This document shows positions 52,038 to 60,835 of a DNA stretch of 64,000 nt, piece after piece. Position 1 is the first letter of the stretch. Each line of letters opens with the position of its first letter. Origin of the DNA: Azospirillum tabaci (GTDB taxonomy: Bacteria > Pseudomonadota > Alphaproteobacteria > Azospirillales > Azospirillaceae); contig NZ_JACCJY010000020.1 of NCBI RefSeq assembly GCF_014596085.1, forward strand, positions 1-64,000, given 5' to 3'. A model generated the notes under the pieces. It was not told where the DNA came from, did no database searches, and saw only the letters and a list, made by a program, of their open reading frames with translations. Both the position numbers and the translations under genes were made by a program.

Positions 52038-53120
52038 ATGGACATGACCAGCCACGAAGACGTCTTCGACGCGCCGGAGACGCGGCAGCCGACCATCCTG
52101 GCGGTGTACAACCAGAAGGGCGGCGTCGGCAAGACGACCACCTCCGTCAACCTCGCCCTGGCGCTGGCCGCGCTGGGCAAGAGCGTCGTCCTGATCGACT
52201 TCGATCCGCAGAGCAGCGCCACCAGCAACTTCCTGCTGCGGGAGAAGGCGCGAGTCGGCATCAACGACCTGCTGAGCCAGGACACCTTCGTCGAAGACGC
52301 CATCACCCCGACCAGCTTCGACGGGCTGTCGATGATCGTCGGGGCGCGCAAGCTCTATTCGCTGGAGCACGCGCTGGACGCCCGCGGCGGGTCGCAGCGC
52401 GGCCTGCGCAAGGCGTTGCATTTCTCGCGCAACCCGCCGGATTACGTGGTGATCGACTGCCCGCCGGCGCTCGGCCATCTCGCGGCGGGCGCGCTGGCGG
52501 CGTCGGACCGGCTGGTGCTTCCGGTCTTCCCGGGGCGCTACGCGCTGGACGGGCTGAAACGCACCCTGTCGGTGGTCGAGCACATCCAGAAGGGCATGAA
52601 CCCCAACCTGTCGGTGGCCGGCATCCTGATGCTGTCGATCACCAACGACGAGGTCGGGCGGGAATCGCTGACCCTGCTGCGCTCCGAATTCCCGGAGCTG
52701 ATGTTCCGCACGGCGATCCCCTACGACGTGGATGTGGTGAAGGCGACCTACCGCCGGATGCCCGCCGCGATCTTCAGCCCGGAGGGGCGGACGACCACGC
52801 GCTTCCTGGCGCTGGGCTGGGAGATCGTCCACGGCCGCGGCTCCTCCCCGACCGACGAGCAGCTGAAGCCGGCGCAGGACCGCATCCGCGCGTGGCACGC
52901 CGACACCGACTCCTCCTACAGCGCCCGCCGCGCGGCGGCGCCGGACGAGGGCGACGACCCCACGGGCGGCGGCAACGGGCGCGGCGCGGGAGCGGAGGCG
53001 CCCAAGGGCGGCGGCCGGGCGCTGGTCGCGGCGGCGGTCGGGCTGATCGTCGGATTCGCCTTGGGGGCTTTGTTCGGTCAGCCGCTTCTGGGCGGCGTTC
53101 TGGCCGGTCTCGGCGGGTAG
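52038..53120 (+). CDS. ParA-family ATPase with C-terminal hydrophobic tail
   Basis: A 360-residue protein. The deviant Walker A K-G-G-V-G-K-T-T is at ~27-34, with signature Lys27, followed by L-I-D-F-D-P-Q-S (A') and V-V-I-D-C-P-P-A (B). The ParA domain ends near 280. A Gly/Asp-rich linker and a hydrophobic A/G/L/V segment (about 326-358) follow, which looks like a membrane anchor. An alternative ATG at 52044 removes two residues. There is no parB beside it, so chromosome or plasmid partition is unlikely. ParA-like proteins also position envelope machines. The neighbouring glycan cassette may be coincidental. Confidence 0.85.
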   Translation: MDMTSHEDVFDAPETRQPTILAVYNQKGGVGKTTTSVNLALALAALGKSVVLIDFDPQSSATSNFLLREKARVGINDLLSQDTFVEDAITPTSFDGLSMIVGARKLYSLEHALDARGGSQRGLRKALHFSRNPPDYVVIDCPPALGHLAAGALAASDRLVLPVFPGRYALDGLKRTLSVVEHIQKGMNPNLSVAGILMLSITNDEVGRESLTLLRSEFPELMFRTAIPYDVDVVKATYRRMPAAIFSPEGRTTTRFLALGWEIVHGRGSSPTDEQLKPAQDRIRAWHADTDSSYSARRAAAPDEGDDPTGGGNGRGAGAEAPKGGGRALVAAAVGLIVGFALGALFGQPLLGGVLAGLGG

Positions 53121-53121
53121 G

Positions 53122-53550
53122 CTACAGCACCGCCTTGCGGGCGGAGAGCAGGATGCTGGTCTCGGTGGAGGCGATGCCGGCGATCTGCCGGACGCGGCGC
53201 AGCGTGTCGTCGAAGGCCTCCAGCGACTCCGTTTCGATTTCAGCGACGACGTCCCAGCGCCCGTTGGTCGTGTAGACCGTCCGCACCTCCGGAAAGCCGT
53301 GCAGGCGGGCGATGACCGTTTCGGCGGCGCGGCCCTCCACCTCGATCATCGTGATGGCCCGGACCATGGCGGGCCGCAGATCCTTGCGCAGCAGCACCGT
53401 GAAGCCGGCGATGACCCCGCTTTCGACCAGACGGTCGATGCGGGCGCGCACGGTGGCGCGCGACACCTTCAGCGCGGCGGCGAGGCCGGCGACGGGCTGG
53501 CGCGCGTCGGCGCGCAGCAGGCCCAGCAGGCGGTGGTCCAGGTCGTCCAT
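53122..53550 (-). CDS. Lrp/AsnC-family transcriptional regulator
   Basis: A 142-residue regulator from the ATG at 53550. An N-terminal HTH (R-L-L-G-L-L-R-A-D-A-R ... V-S-R-A-T-V-R-A-R-I-D-R-L) and a C-terminal RAM ligand-binding domain are complete. It is divergent from the arginase gene by 128 bp and so is very likely the arginine- or ornithine-responsive regulator of that operon. Its promoter (53557-53585) predicts a transcript starting at or next to the ATG, i.e. leaderless, and no ribosome site is seen. Confidence 0.88.
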   Translation of the reverse strand: MDDLDHRLLGLLRADARQPVAGLAAALKVSRATVRARIDRLVESGVIAGFTVLLRKDLRPAMVRAITMIEVEGRAAETVIARLHGFPEVRTVYTTNGRWDVVAEIETESLEAFDDTLRRVRQIAGIASTETSILLSARKAVL

Positions 53551-53556
53551 GCCAGA

Positions 53557-53585
53557 ATGATAAGCCGGACTTGCCAGACTGTCAA
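53557..53585 (-). promoter_or_regulatory. Near-consensus promoter of the Lrp gene, overlapping repeated CTGGCA boxes
   Basis: Read leftward: TTGACA (53585-53580), exactly 17 bases, TATCAT (53562-53557). The predicted start is about seven bases further on, at 53550, which is the A of the start codon. The sequence TGCCAGA occurs at 53550-53556 and again at 53572-53578, and a TGGCA lies at 53602-53606. These are probable operator half-sites for autoregulation and for arginase control. Confidence 0.75.
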
Positions 53586-53678
53586 AAAGGCCGCCGTTCG
53601 TTGGCACTTTTCCGTCTTTCTGCCGCCTGCTCCGCCCCCGATAGTCATGGGAGGCAGACTCACACAGAGAGGGACGGC

Positions 53679-54653
53679 ATGGCGTCGCAGGCGTCGCAGG
53701 ATCGGGACGATCAGCGCTTCGTGGAGATCATCGGCGTTCCCATCGAGGCGGGGGCCGGCCATCCCGGCGCCCTGATGGGGCCGGCGGCGCTGCGCACGGC
53801 GGGGCTGGTCCGCGCCCTGCGCGAACTGGGGCACGAGGTCCGCGACCTTGGTGATTTGACCCCCCATCGCTGGAGCGAGGGTGACGCCGCCACGGCCCGT
53901 CTGGCGGAGATCACCGCCTGGTCGCGGGCGCTGGCCGACCGCTCCTACGCCATGATGCAGGCGGGCGGCGTGCCGGTGTTCCTGGGCGGCGACCACAGCC
54001 TGTCCATGGGCTCGGTCACCGGGGTGGCCCGCCATTGCCGGGAGATCGGCAAGCCGCTGTTCGTGCTGTGGCTGGACGCGCACGGCGACTTCAACACCCC
54101 CCACACCTCGCCGTCCGGCAACATGCACGGAATGCCGGTCGCCCTGCTCTGCGGGGAAGACGGCTTCGACGACGTCTTCCCGCCGGAGCAGAGGGCCACC
54201 GTGAACCCGGCGCATGTGCATCTGTTCGGCATCCGCTCCCTCGACCCCGGCGAGCGTCGCCTGCTGCGCGCCCGCGGGGTGGACGTGGTGGACATGCGGC
54301 TGATCGACGAGCACGGCGTCGGCGTCCACATGCGCCGCATCATCGAGCGGGTGCGGCAGGCCGGCGGCCATCTGCACGTCAGCCTGGACGTGGATTTCCT
54401 CGACCCCGCCATTGCCCCGGCGGTGGGAACGGCGGTGCTGGGCGGGGCGACCTACCGCGAGGCGCACCTGATCATGGAGATGCTGCACGACGCGGGCGTC
54501 GTCGGCTCGCTGGACGTGGTGGAACTGAACCCCTTCCTGGACGAGCGGGGCAAGAGCGCCCTCCTGCTGGTCGATCTGGTGGCGAGCCTGTTCGGGCGCC
54601 GCATCATCGACCCTGCCGTCACCCAATCGCAGATCGGCGGCCAAGCCGTCTGA
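53679..54653 (+). CDS. rocF: Arginase
   Basis: A 324-residue ureohydrolase from the ATG at 53679, with GAGAGGGAC upstream. All manganese-site motifs are present: G-G-D-H-S, D-A-H-G-D-F-N and S-L-D-V-D-F-L-D-P, and the C-terminal E-L-N-P. The G-N-M-H-G-M-P substrate loop is arginase-like rather than agmatinase-like. It converts arginine to ornithine and urea. It is followed 35 bp later by ornithine aminotransferase, giving the arginase route to glutamate semialdehyde. Confidence 0.92.
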   Translation: MASQASQDRDDQRFVEIIGVPIEAGAGHPGALMGPAALRTAGLVRALRELGHEVRDLGDLTPHRWSEGDAATARLAEITAWSRALADRSYAMMQAGGVPVFLGGDHSLSMGSVTGVARHCREIGKPLFVLWLDAHGDFNTPHTSPSGNMHGMPVALLCGEDGFDDVFPPEQRATVNPAHVHLFGIRSLDPGERRLLRARGVDVVDMRLIDEHGVGVHMRRIIERVRQAGGHLHVSLDVDFLDPAIAPAVGTAVLGGATYREAHLIMEMLHDAGVVGSLDVVELNPFLDERGKSALLLVDLVASLFGRRIIDPAVTQSQIGGQAV

Positions 54654-54688
54654 CATTCGGCCAAGAAACGAACCCCGGAGAGAACGCC

Positions 54689-55906
<1,218 letters not shown>

Positions 55907-56010
55907 AGCGGCCCGGCGGAAAAGGTGCCCGGCGGAAAAGGTACTTGCGGCCCGCCCCGGCCTTCGCCACGGTGGGGGCGGGCTTCCCATCCATCCAGCA
56001 GCGATCCGCC

Positions 56011-57126
56011 ATGCACAGCGCCATCATCGACCTCCCGTCCGCCACCCCCGGCACCCGGCGGACCCTGACCGTCCAGCGCTTCGGCACGGCGGGCGCGCGG
56101 CCCTGCGCCTACATCCAGGCGTCGCTGCACGCCGACGAGATCCCGGCGATGCTGGTGGCCGACAAGCTGCGCCGCATCCTAACCGCGCTGGAGGCCGAGG
56201 GGCGGATCGCCGGCGAGGTGATCCTCGTCCCGGTCGCCAACCCGGTGGGGTTGGGCCAGTCGCTGATGGACCATCACCTGGGCCGCTTCGACCAGGACGA
56301 CGGCAAGAATTTCAACCGCGACTATCCCCACCTGACCGAGGCGGTGGCCGAGCGCGTCGCCGACCGGCTGACCGACGACGGCGAGGCCAACAAGGCCGCC
56401 ATCCGCGCCGCCCTGGCCGACGCGCTGGCCGAACGCACCCCGCGCACCGAGACGGAGCACATGAAGCACCGTCTTCTGGAACTGGCGCTCCAGGCCGATT
56501 GGGTGCTGGACCTGCATTGCGACCTGGAAGCGGTGATGCACCTCTACACCCTGACGCCCTCGGCGGAGGCCTTTGCCCCGTTGCAGCGGCTGCTGGGCGC
56601 GCAGGCGGTCTTCCTGGCCGAGGAATCCGGCGGCGACCCCTTCGACGAGGCGGTCAGCCGCCCCTGGAACGAGCTTGCCAAGCGCTGGCCCGACCGCCCG
56701 ATCCCCTTCGGCTGCCATTCCGTGACCGTGGAGCTGCGCGGGCAGGCAGACGTGGAGCACGCCCAGGGCGAAGCGGACGCCCAGGCCATCGCCGGCTTCC
56801 TCACCCATGTCGGCGTCCTGTCCGGCGAGCCGCCGGCCCTGCCGGAGCCGCTGTGCGCCCCGACCCCGCTGGAATCCTCCGAACCGCTGACCGCCCCGGT
56901 GGGCGGCGTGGTGGTCTTCCACCACAAGGCGGGTGACCGCGTGGAGGCCGGCGCCGTGGTCGCCGACATCCTCGACCCGCTGACCGGCGAGGTGACCCCG
57001 GTGCGCAGCGAGTCGGCGGGCGTTCTCTACGCCCACAGCGCGACCCGCTTCACGCTGGCGGGCAAGCGGATCGCCAAGGTGGCGGGGACGACGTTGCGGC
57101 GCACGGGGCCGTTGTTGAGTGCGTGA
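56011..57126 (+). CDS. Succinylglutamate desuccinylase/aspartoacylase-family deacylase
   Basis: A 371-residue zinc carboxypeptidase-like protein from the ATG at 56011. The zinc ligands are H-A-D-E (about 40-43, H-x2-E) and His in L-D-L-H-C-D near 167. Other family blocks are N-P-V-G and N-F-N-R-D-Y. A C-terminal beta-barrel (~290-365) with A-G-D-x-V-x-x-G resembles a biotinyl/lipoyl fold, as in AstE/AspA relatives. It follows rocD by 104 bp, so it may act on an N-acyl amino acid in arginine or ornithine breakdown. It is also found in ectoine/hydroxyectoine contexts. Substrate unproven. It is the last GC-rich gene before the AT-rich islet. Confidence 0.85.
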   Translation: MHSAIIDLPSATPGTRRTLTVQRFGTAGARPCAYIQASLHADEIPAMLVADKLRRILTALEAEGRIAGEVILVPVANPVGLGQSLMDHHLGRFDQDDGKNFNRDYPHLTEAVAERVADRLTDDGEANKAAIRAALADALAERTPRTETEHMKHRLLELALQADWVLDLHCDLEAVMHLYTLTPSAEAFAPLQRLLGAQAVFLAEESGGDPFDEAVSRPWNELAKRWPDRPIPFGCHSVTVELRGQADVEHAQGEADAQAIAGFLTHVGVLSGEPPALPEPLCAPTPLESSEPLTAPVGGVVVFHHKAGDRVEAGAVVADILDPLTGEVTPVRSESAGVLYAHSATRFTLAGKRIAKVAGTTLRRTGPLLSA

Positions 57127-57370
57127 AAAAAAGCCGACGGTTAAAACTTCGCCTCAGAGAAGAATTTTTATAAAATTTTGCATTATATTGAATTAGATCA
57201 ATGTCTTGAAGCTGCCAAACCAGAGTTTTGACCCAAGCGCTCTGGCAGGATTCTGGCAAGAAGGGTAGCCGTTTGCCAAATCAGCTTAATGGCCAGAAGC
57301 CATAAAAATTCCCTTGTCAGTTGCATGCCTAGGCGACTAGCCTACTGTTAGGCTTTCGTGGGGCACGATA
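57127..57370. promoter_or_regulatory. AT-rich leader of the ParA-HEPN islet with clustered inverted repeats
   Basis: Composition drops abruptly after 57126. Repeated TGCCAAAYCAG (near 57213 and 57279) and several TGGCA/TGCCA boxes lie at 57210-57300. Next to the gene are the palindrome GCCTAGGC (57327-57334) and the hairpin-like GCCTA-CTGT-TAGGC (57340-57353). A possible promoter is TTGCAT (57321-57326), 16 bases, TACTGT (57343-57348), so the repeats would overlap it and could mediate repression. Confidence 0.5.
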
Positions 57371-58435
57371 ATGAAACAAATTGCGATTTTTAACCATAAA
57401 GGTGGGGTGGCTAAAACCACGATGACCTTTCACTTAGCGTGGATGCTTGCCGCGCAGGGAAAGCGTGTAATGGTTGTTGATTGTGATCCTCAATGCAATC
57501 TTACTGGAGTGTTTCTAGGTGATATTGACGCTGATGAGTATCCGTTTGAAAGCGCAACGCCTTTAAAGCCGCGTAACATTCGTGATGCTGTCAGGCCGGC
57601 TTTCGAGTCGCGCCCTTACATGATCGAAGCAACTGAACTATTAGAGTCAGATAAGAGGCCAGGATTGTTTCTTCTTCCTGGCCATGTCGGGCTTTCCGAG
57701 TATGAAAGTCAACTCGCTGTCGCGCATGAATTAAGCAACACATTATCTGCATTGCAGAATATTCCTGGAGCGCTCCATCATGCCATTGTGAAGGCTGGAG
57801 AGTATAATTTTATAGATTACGCACTGATAGATATGAGCCCTAGCTTGGGAGCCATCAATCAGAACCTCTTTATGACTAGTGATGCATTCATTATTCCAAT
57901 GGCACCAGATCTATTTTCTGCAATGGCTTTGAAATCTCTTGCTCGTACTTTACCAAAATGGGCTGAATGGGGCAAAAAGGCTTCTGGTAATACGATTCTT
58001 AGATCTGCAGATTATCCATTCCCGGATGTGATTCCCAAGTATCTTGGTTCCACAGTGCAAAACTTTCGAAAACGCTCAAGGGGAGGGGAAGAGGCTCAGC
58101 CAACAAAGGCATTTAAAAAATGGTTTGATAAGCTTGCCGAAGCACGTGCGAGTGATCTTTTCACAGCATTGAAGGGAGCTGACATGCTCCTCGAAGATGA
58201 AATTTACAAAGTTTCAAACGCGCCAACGGATAAGTTTTTGATGGAGGTTAGCTCTCTGGATGGCTTGATTGCAACAGCTCAAGAACTAGCTAAGCCAGTT
58301 TTCTCAATTGACATTAATGTTGATACACAGCATCGCGGTGTAATCGCCGACAATTACCAAGTAAAGATAAATGATGTGCGAGATATTTTCTATTCGGGAG
58401 CTGATAAGATAATCAAACTAACTGCGGCGTTTTAA
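57371..58435 (+). CDS. ParA-like (AAA_31-type) ATPase of an AT-rich islet
   Basis: A 354-residue P-loop ATPase. The deviant Walker A is K-G-G-V-A-K-T-T with signature Lys10 and P-loop Lys15. The A' motif is V-V-D-C-D-P-Q with Asp39, and the B-type motif is Y-A-L-I-D-M-S-P-S-L. At 354 residues it is longer than plain ParA (~260), with an inserted region (~45-110) and a C-terminal third of unknown fold. It has no ParB partner. The HEPN gene begins 2 bp after its stop. Codon use and base composition (AT-rich) are unlike all flanking genes, a sign of transfer. Probably the regulatory or sensor half of a two-gene system. Confidence 0.85.
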   Translation: MKQIAIFNHKGGVAKTTMTFHLAWMLAAQGKRVMVVDCDPQCNLTGVFLGDIDADEYPFESATPLKPRNIRDAVRPAFESRPYMIEATELLESDKRPGLFLLPGHVGLSEYESQLAVAHELSNTLSALQNIPGALHHAIVKAGEYNFIDYALIDMSPSLGAINQNLFMTSDAFIIPMAPDLFSAMALKSLARTLPKWAEWGKKASGNTILRSADYPFPDVIPKYLGSTVQNFRKRSRGGEEAQPTKAFKKWFDKLAEARASDLFTALKGADMLLEDEIYKVSNAPTDKFLMEVSSLDGLIATAQELAKPVFSIDINVDTQHRGVIADNYQVKINDVRDIFYSGADKIIKLTAAF

Positions 58436-58437
58436 GC

Positions 58438-59106
58438 ATGGAACGCTTTTCTTATGCCATTACGACTTTTGAGCACGCAATTGAGCGTGCTCGACAAATG
58501 GTCAAGCTCTATGATGCACTTGTTGCGTTAAGGCCAAGAGAACCTGCCAACGATGATGCGTTAAGGTCAGCTTACTTTCAAACAGTAAGCTCGTTTGACT
58601 TCTTTGCGCATGAATTGGCTGCTGTGGAGGCTAAGTATCGATTTTCAAATGCTATACGAACTAAAAATATTTCTTTGCCAATGGATATTATGATGATTCT
58701 CGACAAAGAAGAAAGAATATCCGCGGCAGAACAGTGCATAAGACAGATCAATTCCTATAAAGCGTTTGTTGATCCAGGAAAACTTGCTGAGGCATTGTCA
58801 TGCTATTGTGAGAAACCATGGATCAAAATATGTGAATTAATGAATAAAGAAAAATCTGAGGCAGATAGACGAACGGCAGAACAGATAAAGGGTCAGCTGA
58901 AAAATATATGGAGAAGAAGAAATCAGATTGCGCATGCTGCTGATGTAAACCCTGCGTTAGCAGGCATTGAACTATGGCCTATTGATAAGGAAGATACTGA
59001 AATTACTATTAATTTTATAAAGGAAATTGGAGGAACTCTCCCATATGTAATTTCTGATAGTGCTTTTTCTGAAAGGGAATCTATTATGGATTGCGTACCT
59101 AACTAG
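58438..59106 (+). CDS. HEPN-domain (RiboL-PSP-like) protein, putative RNase effector
   Basis: A 222-residue, mainly helical protein. The HEPN catalytic motif R-x4-H is R-N-Q-I-A-H (Arg161, His166) near the C-terminal part, preceded by R-R. The N-terminal helix with F-D-F-F-A-H-E-L-A-A-V-E-A-K-Y resembles the first helix of RiboL-PSP/MAE-type HEPN families. There are no other domains and no membrane segment. It starts 2 bp after the ATPase gene, so the two are co-translated. HEPN proteins with this motif are typically RNases in toxin-antitoxin and phage-defence systems. AT-rich like its partner. I base this on motif recognition only. Confidence 0.72.
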   Translation: MERFSYAITTFEHAIERARQMVKLYDALVALRPREPANDDALRSAYFQTVSSFDFFAHELAAVEAKYRFSNAIRTKNISLPMDIMMILDKEERISAAEQCIRQINSYKAFVDPGKLAEALSCYCEKPWIKICELMNKEKSEADRRTAEQIKGQLKNIWRRRNQIAHAADVNPALAGIELWPIDKEDTEITINFIKEIGGTLPYVISDSAFSERESIMDCVPN

Positions 59107-59189
59107 AGTCCGGACTAATAACCAGTAAGCCGCGCTCGCCCAACGCGTGGGGATGTCGCGCCGAAGGTTGTGGCAACGTTTCTCCACGC

Positions 59190-59219
59190 TTGACGCACAT
59201 ACCAACCGACCGGTATGTT
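59190..59219 (+). promoter_or_regulatory. Promoter and TetR operator upstream of the TetR gene
   Basis: TTGACG (59190-59195), an 18-base spacer and TATGTT (59214-59219). The perfect inverted repeat ACATACC-N8-GGTATGT (59197-59203 and 59212-59218) fills the spacer, so repressor binding would block the polymerase. The predicted start, about seven bases past the -10, is at 59226-59227, the first base of the preferred ATG. Confidence 0.7.
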
Positions 59220-59226
59220 TCAACCC

Positions 59227-59877
59227 ATGCCGAGACCTGTCAAACATCACCCCGAACGTGGCGACGCCCGCACCCGGCTTCTTGAAGCGGCGCGGGACGT
59301 CATCCGGGCCAAGGGCTTCGCGGCGACCTCCGTCGATGATCTCTGCAAGGCGGCGGGGGTCACCAAGGGCGCGTTCTTCCATCATTTCGAGACCAAGGAA
59401 GCGCTCGGCGTCGCCGCCGCCGCCTATTGGGCGGAAACCACCTCGGCCTTCTTCGCGAACGCGCCGTACCACCGGCTCGACGACCCGCTCGACCGCCTGT
59501 TCGGCTATGTCGAGTTCCGCAAGACGATCATCGACGGCGATCCCGCCGAATTCACCTGCCTCGTCGGGACCATGACGCAGGAGGTCTACGGGTCGCATCC
59601 GGCGATCCGCGACGCCTGCGCCGCCAGCATCTTCGGCCACGCGGCGACGCTGGAGCCGGACATCGCGGCGGCCATGGCGGCGCGCGGCATCGAGGCCGAC
59701 TGGACCCCGGCGAGCCTCGCGCGGCACACCCAGGCCGTCCTCCAGGGCGCCTTCATCCTCGCCAAGGCGACAGGCGGGCGCGAGGAGGCACTGGAGAGCG
59801 TCGATCACCTGAAACGCTACCTCACGCTGCTCTTTTCACAACCCCGTTCGAAAGGGACTCCCCATGACGGAAGGTGA
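59227..59877 (+). CDS. TetR-family transcriptional repressor
   Basis: A 216-residue regulator from the ATG at 59227. Another ATG at 59215 lies inside the operator and is disfavoured. The HTH (about 12-60) reads R-L-L-E-A-A-R-D-V-I-R-A-K-G-F-A-A-T-S-V-D-D-L-C-K-A-A-G-V-T-K-G-A-F-F, split over the usual helices, with the F-F-H-H-F-x-x-K-E-A-L end. The C-terminal ligand domain is of the TetR_C type. It overlaps the next gene by 14 bp and so is autoregulated with the AHSA1, VOC and DUF1428 genes downstream. Effector unknown. Confidence 0.88.
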   Translation: MPRPVKHHPERGDARTRLLEAARDVIRAKGFAATSVDDLCKAAGVTKGAFFHHFETKEALGVAAAAYWAETTSAFFANAPYHRLDDPLDRLFGYVEFRKTIIDGDPAEFTCLVGTMTQEVYGSHPAIRDACAASIFGHAATLEPDIAAAMAARGIEADWTPASLARHTQAVLQGAFILAKATGGREEALESVDHLKRYLTLLFSQPRSKGTPHDGR

Positions 59878-60328
59878 GCGCGACCTCGTTCTGACCCGCA
59901 GCCTCGACGCGCCGCGCGGCGCGCTGTGGCGTTGCTGGACCGAACCCGAACTGCTGAAACAGTGGTTCTGCCCCAAGCCCTGGTTCGTGTCCGAGGCCCG
60001 GATGGACCTGCGGCCGGGCGGCGAGTTCTTCACACGGATGAACGGTCCGAACGGCGAATCCTTCGGCGAGCCCGGCGTCTTCCTCGACGTGGAGGAGGGG
60101 CGGCGTCTGGTCTTCACCGACGCCTTCCGCCCCGGCTGGCGGCCGTCGGGTCGGGCCTTCATGACCGCCGACGTGCGGTTCGAGGACGCGGGCGCCGGCC
60201 GGACCCTCTACACCGCGCGCGCCATGCACTGGAGCGCCGAGGCGCGCGATGAACACGAGAAGATGGGCTTCCACGAAGGCTGGGGCCAAGCGACCGATCA
60301 GCTCGAAGCCCTCGCCAAGACGCTCTGA
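59864..60328 (+). CDS. SRPBCC-fold (AHSA1-type) protein
   Basis: A 154-residue single-domain protein. The pattern is typical of the Activator of Hsp90 ATPase homologue 1-like (START/SRPBCC) family: R-S-L-D-A-P-R-G-A-L-W-R-C-W-T-E-P-E-L-L-x-x-W at the start, then L-R-P-G-G-E-F and a C-terminal helix with H-E-G-W-G. Such proteins bind small hydrophobic ligands. It is the second gene of the TetR operon. The combination with VOC and DUF1428 proteins is common and functionally unexplained. Confidence 0.87.
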   Translation: MTEGERDLVLTRSLDAPRGALWRCWTEPELLKQWFCPKPWFVSEARMDLRPGGEFFTRMNGPNGESFGEPGVFLDVEEGRRLVFTDAFRPGWRPSGRAFMTADVRFEDAGAGRTLYTARAMHWSAEARDEHEKMGFHEGWGQATDQLEALAKTL

Positions 60329-60363
60329 CTCAAAAAGCAAATTGACCGGGAGGAAACGAAACC

Positions 60364-60795
60364 ATGGAACCGACGATCTACCTGTTCTTCAACGGGACCT
60401 GCCTGGAGGCGATGACCCACTACGCCGAGACCCTCGGCGGCAAGGTCGTCTATGTGTTCCGCAACGGCGACGCCCCGGACGCGGAGAGCCGGATGCCCGG
60501 CGGCGATGACCTTGTGATGAACATGCTGGTGACTCTGGGCGCGGCCAAGGTGATGGCCTCCGACTCGCCGGACAGCATGTACAGCAAACCGCAGGGATTC
60601 CGGGTGTCGATCGCCCCGCAGTCGCTCGCCGAGTTCGACCGCGTCTTCGCGGCGCTGGCGAAGGACGCCCGCGCCGTGGAGATGCCGCCGGGCGAGACCT
60701 TCTGGGCCGAGCGCTTCGCCATGTTCACCGACCGGTTCGGCACGCCCTGGATGCTGAACTACGAGGGCGCGAAGAACACGGGCGCGGCGGCCTGA
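60364..60795 (+). CDS. VOC-superfamily protein (PhnB/3-demethylubiquinone-like)
   Basis: A 143-residue vicinal-oxygen-chelate protein. It opens P-T-I-Y-L-F-F-N-G-T-C-L-E-A-M-T-H-Y, has M-A-S-D-S-P near the middle and ends F-T-D-R-F-G-T-P-W-M-L-N-Y, which is the PhnB-like signature. The metal-site residues usual in glyoxalases are not obvious. A GGGAGGA site precedes it. Third gene of the TetR operon. Enzymatic role unknown. Confidence 0.87.
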   Translation: MEPTIYLFFNGTCLEAMTHYAETLGGKVVYVFRNGDAPDAESRMPGGDDLVMNMLVTLGAAKVMASDSPDSMYSKPQGFRVSIAPQSLAEFDRVFAALAKDARAVEMPPGETFWAERFAMFTDRFGTPWMLNYEGAKNTGAAA

Positions 60796-60835
60796 CGGGC
60801 GGGGCCGAACGCTCAAACAAAAAGGGAGGAAGGAC

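Noticed and set aside
53602..53617. Possible sigma-54 promoter (TGGCAC) upstream of arginase
   Set aside because: The -24 element is good but the -12 position reads CGTC instead of TTGC, so the essential GC is missing.
57050..57259. 69-codon leftward frame across the left edge of the islet
   Set aside because: It bridges the end of the deacylase gene (antisense) and AT-rich noncoding DNA, with a Ser/Pro-rich tail and no ribosome site.
57371..58435. ParA gene as a plasmid or chromosome partition gene
   Set aside because: There is no ParB gene, replication gene or parS-like array nearby, the protein is longer than ParA, and it is coupled to a HEPN gene.
57107..59150. Direct repeats (attL/attR) bounding the ParA-HEPN islet
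   Set aside because: I compared the edges by eye and found only a six-base match (AAGCCG), which is not significant. The palindrome AGTCCGGACT at 59107-59116 has no partner at the other end.
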